Shown here one piece after another: positions 25,601-37,600 of a stretch of 64,000 nt of DNA (the stretch's first letter is position 1; every line of letters begins with the position of its first letter). Below the pieces are notes generated by a model. It was not told the DNA's origin, did not search any database, and saw nothing but the letters and a program-made list of their open reading frames with translations. The translations under genes and the position numbers were made by a program. The DNA is from Symbiodinium natans (taxonomy: Eukaryota; Sar; Dinophyceae; Suessiales; Symbiodiniaceae). Where the stretch lies: the NCBI GenBank assembly GCA_905221605.1, contig CAJNDS010000113.1:924082-988081 (forward strand), given 5' to 3'.

Positions 25601-28600
25601 TGTTTCGTTGAGCAGTTTCCAGTCTACGAAGTTCGTTCTCAAGCCACAGTCGGAAATCCGAGAGAGAGCCAGGCTCGAGAGGGGAGAGAGGGCACTCGAA
25701 GAAGGCAGCTTCCCTAAGCGCACAGCGAGACAGGGCAGGCTCGGGGTGCCGGTGGTACTGCTCGACACGCCGTCCGAAACGACGCAGCCTGGCAGTACGG
25801 ACTGTCGGGACCCCCTGAGGACTTGGCCTGTGGTGTCGCACATCCGGGGTTACAGCAGCAACTTGACCTTTGTAGTTCTTGGTCGTGAAGCGACGCTGAG
25901 CTCCGAGCTCCCTAAGAGCTTCGCGCATCACGTCCTCTACAGCCTTGGAGAGCTGTTCCCACTCGCCCAAATTGGTGCTACAGCGTTCATGAGCCGACCT
26001 GTTCCACAAGCGGTCGATGACCTCATCCCACTGCTTCTGTGACACATCGTCGGGTTTGCGCAAATCCGAGGTTTGCCTGAGCTTGAAGTTCAAAAGCCCC
26101 CCTGTTGAGAGACCCGCGATATTCCATTCCAACAGCTTGTGGTCTGACCACTTGTCGAGCAGGAGCTTAACTGAGGCTTGGACGTTGCTTCTCACCGCCC
26201 AGTCGATGCAGCGATTCGAGGCCCACCGAGTCGGGGCGGGGAGAGGTTCTTGAGGCTCGTCGCCCTCAGCAGGGTTGGGCAGGGTGGGGTAGTGCACCAT
26301 GCCTCTGGTCCCAGCCGCCTGCACATTGAGCGGGTCGGTAAGAGGATCATGATTCCAGTCTCCGAAAGTCATAGTAGCCGTCTTGCCCAAACTCGCCAAG
26401 TCAGCGCAAAGAGACTCGTTGTAGTCTGCCAGCTCTTCGTAGCTGAGCTGTCTTCGGTAGGCCGATGTCACATGAAGCCCCGGGAGAGCCACGCGCAGCC
26501 ACTGGCCCGCACCGCTACAGTGCGACGCTCCTTTGACGGCAGGGATGCCCCGTCGGACCGCCACAGTCACTCCGCCTTCGGTAGTAGCCCGCTGCTTCGG
26601 AGGCTCTTCTTGTTGATGAAACAATGTCCATCGCTTGAGACTGTTGTTGACCCGCGCGGCCTCTTCGCACGTCATGCGAGTTTCCTGCATAACAACGATG
26701 TCCACCCTGTTGGCTTCCGCAGCGGCCAGCAAGTCCCACCCTCTAAGAGCGAACGAAGCCACATTGAGCTGCCAAACGAGCAAGATCGGAAGGGCTCGCT
26801 TTGCTTTTCTGCGCCGCCGAGCCTCCCTTTGGGGCCCCGGTTCACAATCCTTGGCTGCAGAAGTGTCACTGTAAGCCCTAAACCCTAAACCCGAAACCCC
26901 AAACCTTAACCCCTAAACCCTGAACCCTAAACCCTAAACCCACTGTTAAGCTTAGGCTTTCCTTTCGATGCTTCATGGCCTGGTCGACTCACACAAGAAC
27001 CGTTAAGAAGTATGTTCGCACAGTCTGCTTCCGGGGCCCCCCCCCCCCCCCCGGCCCCGAACAGAACGATCACCAACACAAACTTCTTCGCAGAAGGCAG
27101 GACAAACAAAAACTCCAGACCCTAAATCCTAAACCCTAAACCCTAAACCCTAAACCCTATGTAGAGTTCAGGGCTCCAGGCCTGGGGATGAAGTCAAGTC
27201 GGGTTTCGGCTGGGGTTTAGGGTTTAGGGTTTAGGGGCGTTCTCAGGGCTCTCAGGTGCCTGGCATAAAGTCAGGAAGCTGACGCCACCAGGCCCGGAAA
27301 CCTGAACTCTGAACCCTGAACCCTGAACCCTAAACCCTAAACCCGAAACCCTAAACCCGAAACCCTAAACCCTAAAACCCTAAACCCTAAACCCTAGCAG
27401 CCCAGCGTCGGCTGGCCCACGTCGAGTCCCAGACCACCAGCATGCCCTCCGACCTCTGCCTTGGGGTTTAGGGTTTGGGGTTTAGGGTTTAGGGTTTAGG
27501 GTTTCGGATTTAGGGTTTAGGGTTTAGGGTTTGGGGTTTGGGGTTTGGGGTTTGGGGTTCAAGGTTCAGGGCTTAGGGTTTAGGATTTAGGGTTAAATAC
27601 CCTACACTACTATAATCCCTGTTCGGGCTATTTGAGCCATAGAGCCTTTTTCGGGTTCATTTGCTCCACAAGGCTTAGCGTTTTTTGCCACAGAAGCAGG
27701 CGCGCATGCATATCTTGAGATGAGACGGGCTTCGCTCTGGTCACCTCGCAGATCAACAGGGATCAGCCACCAAGACAGGGACTTAGAAGAATTTAACGCT
27801 AAACCCTTAACCCTGAACCCTAAACCCTAAACCTTTCAACTTGGTTCAGGGAACACACTCTGGTAAGGTCTTGGGTATAAAGCTGGCAGTTTGGTGCCTG
27901 AGCCCCGAAGGATAGTACCGTCTGCTCCTTTAGAGCAGAAGGGAGTCTCTGATAGTAACACTGTCCACCGGCATGCAGTGACTCAAGGGTAAAGGAGGGA
28001 CCCTTATGAGGGACCTTCTGGCGAAATTTAGCGGATTGTTCAGGGCTACTTAGATACATAGTGGCTAGAAATGATAACTAAATATATATATATATATAAT
28101 ATATACATACATACAGATAGGGGTCCCTCCTTATACCCCTGAACAGTGGCGCTCGCAATCTTCAGCATGTAAAGCACGTAGACAGCTCCGAATCATCCAG
28201 GTAGGAGGGCAGTTAGTTTCCAAGATACGTATTTAGGGCTTAGGGTGTTAAGAAGCGACTATACAAAACCTTCTGGGGTGGTCACGTCTTCTTTGGAGGA
28301 GCGCCTACAATGAGGATTGTACGTAGTACTCATTGCTTGGCTTCGCGGCATAGTGGGGGGGGGGGGCTTTTTCGGAAAGGCACGACATCCGTAACCGTAC
28401 TCCTGGGAACTCCATGAGGGACAACGCTTTAGAGAACCCGAACCGTATTGTGTGAAATACCCATGCTAAACCCTAAATGATAAACCATATAGACCCTAAA
28501 ACCTAGAAGCCTAAATCCTAGAAAAACCCTAAAGCCTGTAAACCCTAAACCCTATAAACCCTAAACCCTAAACCTGCCCTGATAGGTGGGCCGGAAGGGT

Positions 28601-31600
28601 CCTTTCAGTAGTTGGGTTTAGGTCTTAGGGGGTTTAGGGTTTAGGGTTTAGGAGGTGTAGGGGGTTCCGGGGGTTTAGGTGGCTTAGGGGCCAACCCCAA
28701 TCAAAACTCACCTGACTCGTGCTGTGCCGGAGAGCAAGGTCGCCGCACAAAAAAGTCCATGGGGGGTTTACGACAACAGGGGAACCCGAATATAGACCCC
28801 CACATAGCAGGATCCCCTTGACAAGAAGGACCCCAAGGCCCTAAGATCATACACCCTAAACCCTAAACCCTAAACCCTAAACCCCTTTAAGCACGGACTG
28901 AGGCCCTAAACCCTAAACCCTAAACCCTAAACCCTAAACCCTAAACCCTAAACCCTAAACCCTTAACCCTTAACCCTAAACCCTAAACCCTAAACGTAAA
29001 CCCCCATGTAGAAGCTGTAAAGGGAACTGATGCTCTCAAACAGAACATCGTGTCTGGCCCAGTGAGGGGTGTAGGGTGAGGGGATGCTTGGGGGGGTGAA
29101 GACTTTTCTTGCAGTCTAGGTTTAGGGTTTAGGGTTTAGGGTTATAGGGTTTAGGGTTTAGGGTTTAGGGTTTAGGGTTTAGGGTTTCTTGGGCTCTAGA
29201 TTTCAAGCCGATGAGAAGGTGGTCATCAGCCCATCCCCTGAGCCATCGTGGTGGTCATGGAAGACCGAGTTGATTTCAGAGTGTAACGGTTTAGGGTTTA
29301 GGGTTTAGGGTTTTTTTGGCACCCGACTAGCCACAGCAAAGCGGGGTTACATGGTCGGTCTCGGAAAAAGGCAAAAGGAAACCTCCTCCAGGGATCGGAG
29401 AGCACATTCCCTACCCGGAGGATTCTCGCCCAAGGCATTCAGAGGAGGAAACGTGTGGGGTTGTAGACACCGAATTCAGCCCTTGAGTGCCCCCCTAACA
29501 CCAAACCAGGAAGCCCCAAAGCAACACTCAACAAATTCCCAACAGACAAAGAACCCGGGGCAAGTGGCTGAAAACGGCAGGGCGACCAGCTTTACTGAGG
29601 GCGCGGCAGGCAGGAATACACTACTCTAGACTAGACCCTGAACCCAGCATCGTGTCCCGCCTTGCCTCGGCCCCACGCGCGGCCACAACATAACTATGCA
29701 CATGGCAGCCGTATTGCATGCCGTCCGGCTTGCATTGTCAGGCTTCCGGGGGGATAGCGACTTCAAATGTCTGCTAACGGCTTCGGCCAGGCTGGATACT
29801 CAGAGGAGAGGTTAGCGATCCCAAGGCACAAAGTCGCCCAACCACACAGTCCAGAAGCCCATAACCACACGCCCTCGCATCCAGCCTGACAACATGGCAT
29901 GGCTACAAATGTCCATGAAATGCTCGTGGGGATGCAGCAGGTCGGTGCGGGGCCACATTACACTAGTTGAAGGCCCGGTAGGACGCAATACCCACCTAGC
30001 AAACCAGATGGATTTCATTCAGCCCGCGGTGCATCCCCCTGTGAAACAGCTGGCCTTAAGAGGCGGCCCGCTTTGGTACATCTCAAAGGCGAACTGCCCG
30101 GGCGCCGATGAGCGAAATCTCCTATAGGCCCGCCTGTGGCCCGTTCATGGGTGCAGTATTCCCCGCGCAGTTCCCCTTTGCTGTGTGTGGAGGCTGACAT
30201 ACACCTCACTGCTACTGTGTACACGACCCGCCTAGGCTCATTGGTCTAGGGAGTCAGTCCAGGCCCATCTCAACCCGACAATTTGCAGCAAAGGACCCAA
30301 CAGAACACACAAAGGACATACAAGAAGTCGTCGGGTATGTGGCCTTGTGTGAGCAACTGTCATGATCCGCACGAGGTCGGTCCTAAATTCAGGTCATGGG
30401 CACGCCTGTGGCCGCTGAGAGATAGGGGACTACCCTCGGTAAGTGCAGATCACAACCCTCCTGTGAGGTCGTCAAGACTTCACAAACAGTGCTGTTAGGT
30501 TGGACGCAAATCCAGCTCCGCGTGGCATCAAGTCGGATGATTTGCAACAAGATATCGGCTATGGGCACGCCTGTGGCCAATTAGTGAATCAGTTTAACTA
30601 CATCCGACTTGCGCCGACATGTCAAAGGGAGTGGCTCTACTGTCGCTCTGATCTAAGTCTTGGTGCACTTTCGACAAGGGACTAAGTACCAAGGCCTACT
30701 AGGCCAACTACAGCGAACACGAGTAGCCATGGCCACAGCAGCATATGCCACTTCACCAAGACTTAGGGGAGCCTGGCGGACATGCTAGCGAGGGCATGCA
30801 GCGAATTACGAATTAAGGGAGCTTGGTATGACGACAGTCAAAGTAAGAGAGCCCTATAAAAAGATCCTTATACGTTATAAACGGAAGACGAGCCTACCCA
30901 TAAGTTGAGGGCGTGCACCGAATTTACGAATTACGAATTACGGATTCAGAGGAGCTCAGTGTGACTAATTATGAATTACGAATTAGGGGAGCTCTGCAGC
31001 CACAAGCATGTCAAAAAGTCTTAAACAGATAGGCACCAAAGTCCAACCACCAGTGAATATACACCCGAAACCTTCGCCCATGGCCCGTCAGAGCTGGCGC
31101 GGATGTGTGAGACTGAAATTACAAATTACAAATTTGGAGGGACCCGTGGTTGCTAATTCTCATGCGCAGAGCAGAGCCGGGGAGTGCCCACGAATGCCGG
31201 AGGCCCTTCAAGGCTCCCTCAGGTGATGGGGAAACGTGTTCACCGAGATCGCCAGCTGTGTTGCGCAGGTGCCAGTCAGGCTCTGTCAGCTCACATTGCC
31301 ACGTTCCTCTTCCAGTTAGTCAGTTTCCCTACCCCCTCTGTGTGTAGTGCATCCCACCACAACCAGCAGCCATCTCACCCCATGGCCAGCGCATTTCTTT
31401 CCTCCGTGCTTCCGCGACATCGCCCTGGATGGCAGCAAGAGCTTTGCGAGTGGTCTGGAGCCGCCGCACACGCTTCAATGGATCTTGTACAGCGCTGCCG
31501 TCTTCCCCACATTCAGCGTCTATGTTACGACATGTCCTTCACAAAGGTTCACAGCCAAAGCTCCACTGGCGGCCTTTCTTCGGTTGATCCTTCGCAGAGT

Positions 31601-34600
31601 TGTTGTCGCCACCGTAGTCAGCCCCGCCCCAATGGAGGCTTGGTCCCTTTTCCAGAATTGCAGGAGAAGCCCTCTAAGGGGCTTTGAACCTGCTGCACTG
31701 TCCTCAGCTGTTCTGTTTCCCTGGGCTCTGGTGCCGAGGACCACGATCCAGAGGAGATGACGCTTCAGCCATGGCTGCACGGAGTGACCACTAGGGTTAC
31801 AGTCACTTAGTAGGGGGGTACTTACATATGAGTCAAGGGTAGGGGAATAAGGAGGATAAGGAGGGGAGTCACAGACGGGAGAGCAAGAGGCTGGAGAGGC
31901 GAGAGCGCAGAAGAGCCAAGACGAGGCGACGACCTGGAGCGGACGCAAAGCCGGAGGCATGGCGTGGCGTCAGGACGTCAGTCCTTTACGCTAAGTGGTT
32001 TAGGGCAGTGGCCTACTTCAAAGATCCTGTTGGCTGCCTGCATTAGTGTGCTGTGTGGGTACATTTTGGCGTCAGAGGCGGTCGCCTGTAATCAAGCATT
32101 CTGCCCAAACAGACATGTATGCGCAAAGATTCACTCGCTCTCCCCTCCACCGGAACGAACAGCCGCCACGCGTGCATGTGCAGTCTGCAGAGCATGCATG
32201 GGTGTGTGCATCGGCCTCTAATTGACTTGCATATCTCCCTTTGAGAGGGGAGCATGGATGTTCATTTCATGTCGCGTGCTGGCTTCCCTCCGAGTCAGCC
32301 CGGCTCAGCCTGGCTGGGAGGGTCTTGGCTCGCTTGATACGCTGGGGTGGGTCAGGGTGTGCCGGATGTTCAGGCTGAGGGCTCAGTGGTTGCGCGCGAG
32401 GCACGGGGGGGGCTGGGGATTCAGTGGGTGTGTACGCGGCGGGCCGGGGGGGCCGGGGGAAGGGCGCGATGTTCGGGTTGCAGCGGACGAGGGTTTCGGT
32501 TGTTCAAGCCACGGGACCTCATTTTCGACATCCTCAGCATCCTCCTTCAGTAGCCTCTGCAGGTAATTGGGGGGGGGGGGGTTTTGCCATCCCGGTGACC
32601 CGCAAACCTACTCCCTGAGTGTCTTCATCCGAGCTCGAGACATCTAGGAGCGGCACCACCTCCGTCATCGGGGTCTGCATGGAATGGGAGGGTTGAGCTT
32701 GAACGCCCTGTCTGACGATGGTGCTTGGCAGGGACAGCTGAGCCGTTCCTGGCCACGTCGTCTGTGCACCATATCTGCAAAGCTGCGCCTTAGTCGGCAT
32801 GACAAATCCTTGGGAGAGCAGCAGGGATTTGAGTTCCGTGGAGAATGTTTTCACATTCCTAGGGGTAAAAGCCACCAAGATCAGCCGACGTGTTCCAGTC
32901 CAGGGCATGGGCCCGTGGAGTAGAGTACAGGAAGAAAAGACCACGGGCATACGTTTGATGTCGTAGACTTTACCCCGCTTCACCACACCCTCGTGGTTCC
33001 TAGCCACATCTCCCTCCGGGTGTTCAATCCAGAGATCTCCCCCGTCATGGTTCGTCAACCCCATGACTATCGCAGGAATCGCCGAGTTCATAGGGTCTCG
33101 GTGGACACCCTTAGCGGAGCCCTCCCTGATGGTGGCCCCCGCAAAGGGGATCCCCGGAGCTCTGGTCCTAATGTATCGTGTAAGGGCCTGTGTAACACAT
33201 GGCGTGTCAAAGGTGTTGTGTACAGGCGCCTCCGAGTGTCTGTGACTGGCTCCCGTGATATAGGATCTGCCTTGTGTGGGACCCTGCAAGCATGGTTTGG
33301 GGAGAGCGTCCCAAAGGTCTAGGAGGTCCTGGGTAGTGATCCCTTCTGGTTTCTGGAGCTTGTCAAAGGCCAGTGCCTCCACTCTCTCCACCGTTTGACG
33401 AAGTTGTATCATGCTGAGTTTCACACTCCTATTGTGGTTCCCAAGGTTTTCGGGGGGTCCTCAAGGGGGAGGGGAGAGGAAGGAGAGATGGAGGAAGGCA
33501 GGAGTGAGGGAGGCACGCCAGGGAGGCACAGGGCTTAGGGGAGAGGGTTGAGGCCGTGGGCTAGATTTACACATGAGCCTTGCTGTACTGCAATACTGCA
33601 AGTGGGAAGTTAGTCATGAGGATCTCAAAGCTCTAGACGGCCACGCGACTTGTGCATCGTGCAAGTGGAGAAGCTAGTCATGAGGATCTCAGAGCTCTAG
33701 ACTGCCACGCGACGTGTGCATCGTGTTCGGGAAAAAGTGGAGGAACAGAAAGAAAAACCTGGTAGAGGTCATCTCTTCGTAGCATGATGCTGTTGTTGCC
33801 TCAGTGTTTGTGTGTGTGTGTGTGTTTTTTTTTTTTGGGGGGGGGGTGGGGGAGGGGAGGGGGGCCTAACCAAGTCACTATGTGGAAGGAATCCTTGTTT
33901 GTGCTGGGGGCACGGAAGGGGAAAGCTGTAGGGGACAACAAAACAGGCAACTAGAAGGTGTGTATCATGGGTACCCGTGTCCTTTCAGGGGGTGCTGGGG
34001 AGCCAGCCACTTTTTTAGTCCAGGTCGACGCACCGCTTAGCACGAGAGAAGCATGCTTACCTTTAATTTCACATCCACCATTCCACTTCGCGGTATGGTA
34101 CTTGCCCCTTGTTCTACATACGGGAAAGAGGAACAAACCACACAGTGGGCACTCCAGCCTGGCGCTAACGGGAAAGTATCATGATCATCCGGGGCCTGCG
34201 TCAAAAGATGAATTACGAATTCCCAACTGAAACATCAACTGCAGAGCTAGAGCTTCGCTCTTGCGCTCTCATGCAGGTCGCTCACGTGTCACGAATTTTG
34301 GTGCAAATTTGCTATTGACAAATGAAGTTCCCAGCCCGGCGGTACATGCGTGGGATGTCCCCAGGACAAGACAACTAGGACACAGTAAGAGAGCACGTGC
34401 GAACTCAGGCCCACCCAGCCTCGACTGCCTTGGCTTGCAGTTACTGCCTTTTGCATGCACCAAATTAGCGGCATGCACCAAGTTAGTGAATTATGACTTG
34501 CATGCATCATATTGGCGAATTGTGACTTGTATGCCTCCTAAGGAGGGCAAGGATCATGGTCGCACCAATTAGGGAGGCTGGAAGCTCATGAAGGTGAGAA

Positions 34601-37600
34601 AGGGCAAAACCGAAGGCACCTAGACCTCACCAAAGGGAACCAACAGAACAACCCCCATAGGTTAGCATGCCCCCTTTCAAGCATCTGCATGCACCACCCC
34701 CAGACATAGTGAATTAAATCCAATACAGCGGTCACGTGTGTGAACTCAGGGCAGAAGAAGCAAACTTGAACCCAAAGCCTCTAAACCCGATCACAAGTAC
34801 CGCACACAACTCCCTGAGTCGGGTGCTCTTATGAATGCAATTCCCCGCTCTCAGGATGCTCACGGCGGTGCCACATAGTCCAAGGCCGCTCGCAGGGCTT
34901 CCACTCGTGAGCCGCACTCGGTGTAGGAGTCGGTGGCGGCTGAGTCACAAGAGGTGCCAGCTGGATGGGGCGGATACCAGCATAAGGGGCATGGGGGGTG
35001 GCGGCTGGTAGTAGTCCGTCACTCTCAGGTTGATGGTGTCCGGCGCCTGTTGGCTGCCGAGGGCAGCTGCGGTGGGCGTGCGGAGGCCTGGGCCCAAGCC
35101 TCTCCGAGATCTCCCGCAATATCTCACACACCCGTGTCCCATTTCTGATCCGCCATGGTCAGTTGTTGGTCTTGGCGGGTGAGCTTGGCAGTCGTGTTGA
35201 CTGCGGTGGTCTCCAAGCGATCTCTTGCGTACGCATGACCAATTTGCCCTGTTCTCCACTGCTTGAACCTGCCATCCTCTGGGTTCTTGAGCTTCTGTCC
35301 TGACCACCACCGAGTCAAGCGCCTCCTTGATGCCCTTCATGTACGCAGGTTCCCCTTGATCTGCGAGTTGAGCGTACCATGGGATGAGGCGGCATTCAGC
35401 ACTGATCTTGTCACACGCCTGCGACAGCTTGTGGTGCGTCAGCTTCACTTCTGCCTGCGTCTGTAGTAGGGGATCCTGGAGGATCTTGACGTTCTGTGCG
35501 AGCGTGGAGAGGTCATCCCGGACTGCTTGGAGTTGCGGGTGAGTCGCAGGGTCAGTGGAGGTGAAGGTCGGTGGGGTGGGGGCCGGCGCTCCCGCGATCA
35601 CTTGCTTCAGCTCCTGGACACCTAGCTTCCACGCCGCCAGGAGCTTGGTCTTGAGTCTCCATTTGGGTTCTCCCAACTGGTCCATCAGCTTCTGGAGAGG
35701 CGCAGACAAGTCCAGCGAAGCGGCACTCGTATCAGACCGGGTCCGTGGCGGCCTGTTTGTCATGAGCTTTCAGGGCCTGGGTCAGATCCTGGAAGCTCGT
35801 TTTGATCAGCGCCGTCAACTTCCCCCGAACATCCTCGAGCTGTGCAGGTCAGCTCAGCGAATTGGTCGTCAGGTCCTTGGGGAGGGGCACGGCCATTTTG
35901 GAGAAGTCCTTGAAGAAAGTCTTGATCTCCTTGGACACTGCGCCCGTTGCAGTCTCAACATGAGACCGCATGGCTCCCATGGTGGCTTTGAAGTCGAGGG
36001 GACTGAAACGTGGAGAGGAGGTGGGTCAAGAGGTCTATATGGCTTGTGTCTTGTTCCCCAAGGGGAAGTAGCATTTGTTCAAGACCAGTCTTCCACTCAT
36101 CGAGGGAAGGTCCGCATGTGAACCAGCTCAGCATCAGCGGGGCCTTTCGGCGGCTGACCCTCCCTCCTGGGACACGATCTGCACCAACGGCGGAAATCCA
36201 TCCATTCCCACGAGCGTCCAAGTGTCGTACGAGACCTGCGCAGGATGGCCACAAAGATCTGGACAGGAAGGGGGACATGATCGTGACGAAGACACCGAGG
36301 AGAGCGGCCAGGACCGGCGTCCACTCCACACCAGCGATGGCAAGGAGTCGCCATGGGGTGGCGTCCTTGCAGACATCTGCTCCATGGTGCTACGTCAACA
36401 ACACGGGAAATCGCAAAGTCAAGCGTCGTTACTTATCGGGATGCTGTGAGCCGTGTCGCCACGTGGAGCCTGTGTCCAGCCATTTATGTGACCGCCCCCC
36501 CCCCCCCCCCCTATAGTAATTCTTCCAGGTATGTTCCCCGTACATGGCAGAGCACAGAATGATCCGCAGGTGAACACATCAGGACGCCCTCCGCGTGTTT
36601 TCGGGGATGGGTCCGAGCGTGTCCTAGGCACATGTCACAAGAACCTGGGGGAGGGAACATGGCGCTGCACTGTTATCCAGGTCAGTTCCTCAAGCCAGCT
36701 GTTTTCCACATACGTTCATGTGTACTGCACTCCGTGGCTTCGTTGCTGTTGCTGTTGTTGGGTGTGTTTTTTTTTTTTTTTTTTTGGGGGGGGTGGGGTT
36801 GTACGGGCATATAGGAGTTATAAATACACAGCGTCTCCTAACCCAAGTTACCAAAGCCAGAGAGGGCTAGTGCCCGGAGCCATCTCGAAGTACGACCTCG
36901 AGTAATCCCGGCGCCTGATAACAAGACCCGCGTGATCAAAATGCACCGCTTCCTTAGCACTCTGGTCTGCCAGTTCATTGAGGGGATCGCCATTATGGGA
37001 TTTGACATGCCGAAAGGTCGTGTAACCCGCGACCTCCTGCCACAGTAGCATCAGGCGGGACACGTCCGGTGCATGGGCAACCGAGCGACAGGCCCCTTGC
37101 AGGAGCTGTAGCACATGTTGTGAGTCAGTCATGAAGAGAAAAGTGCCTATCTTGACATGTTGTTTGATGCGTTTAATGGCTTCCAAACCCTTACAGGCAG
37201 CCACAATTTCTGCACGAATGTTGGTAGAGCGACCTGGGACCGCCTGCTGAAGAATGACAGCATCCTTCTCAACATCCCCATACGGAGGAAGAAGGACTGC
37301 AGCCGCTCCTCCTAACCCACGCATGCAGCTACCATCTGTGGAAACCCTGATTGATTGTTCCGTATCCTCCGGACTAAGCGGCGGATACTCAATGTATGCC
37401 GTTGTATAGGGAACATCAACGGGTGGGTGCCTCATAGGGAGAAGATAATATTCCTCCCCCATTTTACTAAGCGCCCTGCCTCTGAGGTCAACCTCCTCAA
37501 GGTTGGGATAGAAGGTCTGGGAGATCGATTTGGGAAGGTCGCCAGCATAGTGTCCAATTCCTCGTCGTCTATAGGCCTAGGCCGTGGCGCAGGGCAATGT

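Noticed and set aside
36010-36516. 168-codon plus-strand ORF
   Set aside because: Antisense to the broken coiled-coil ORF; no motif.
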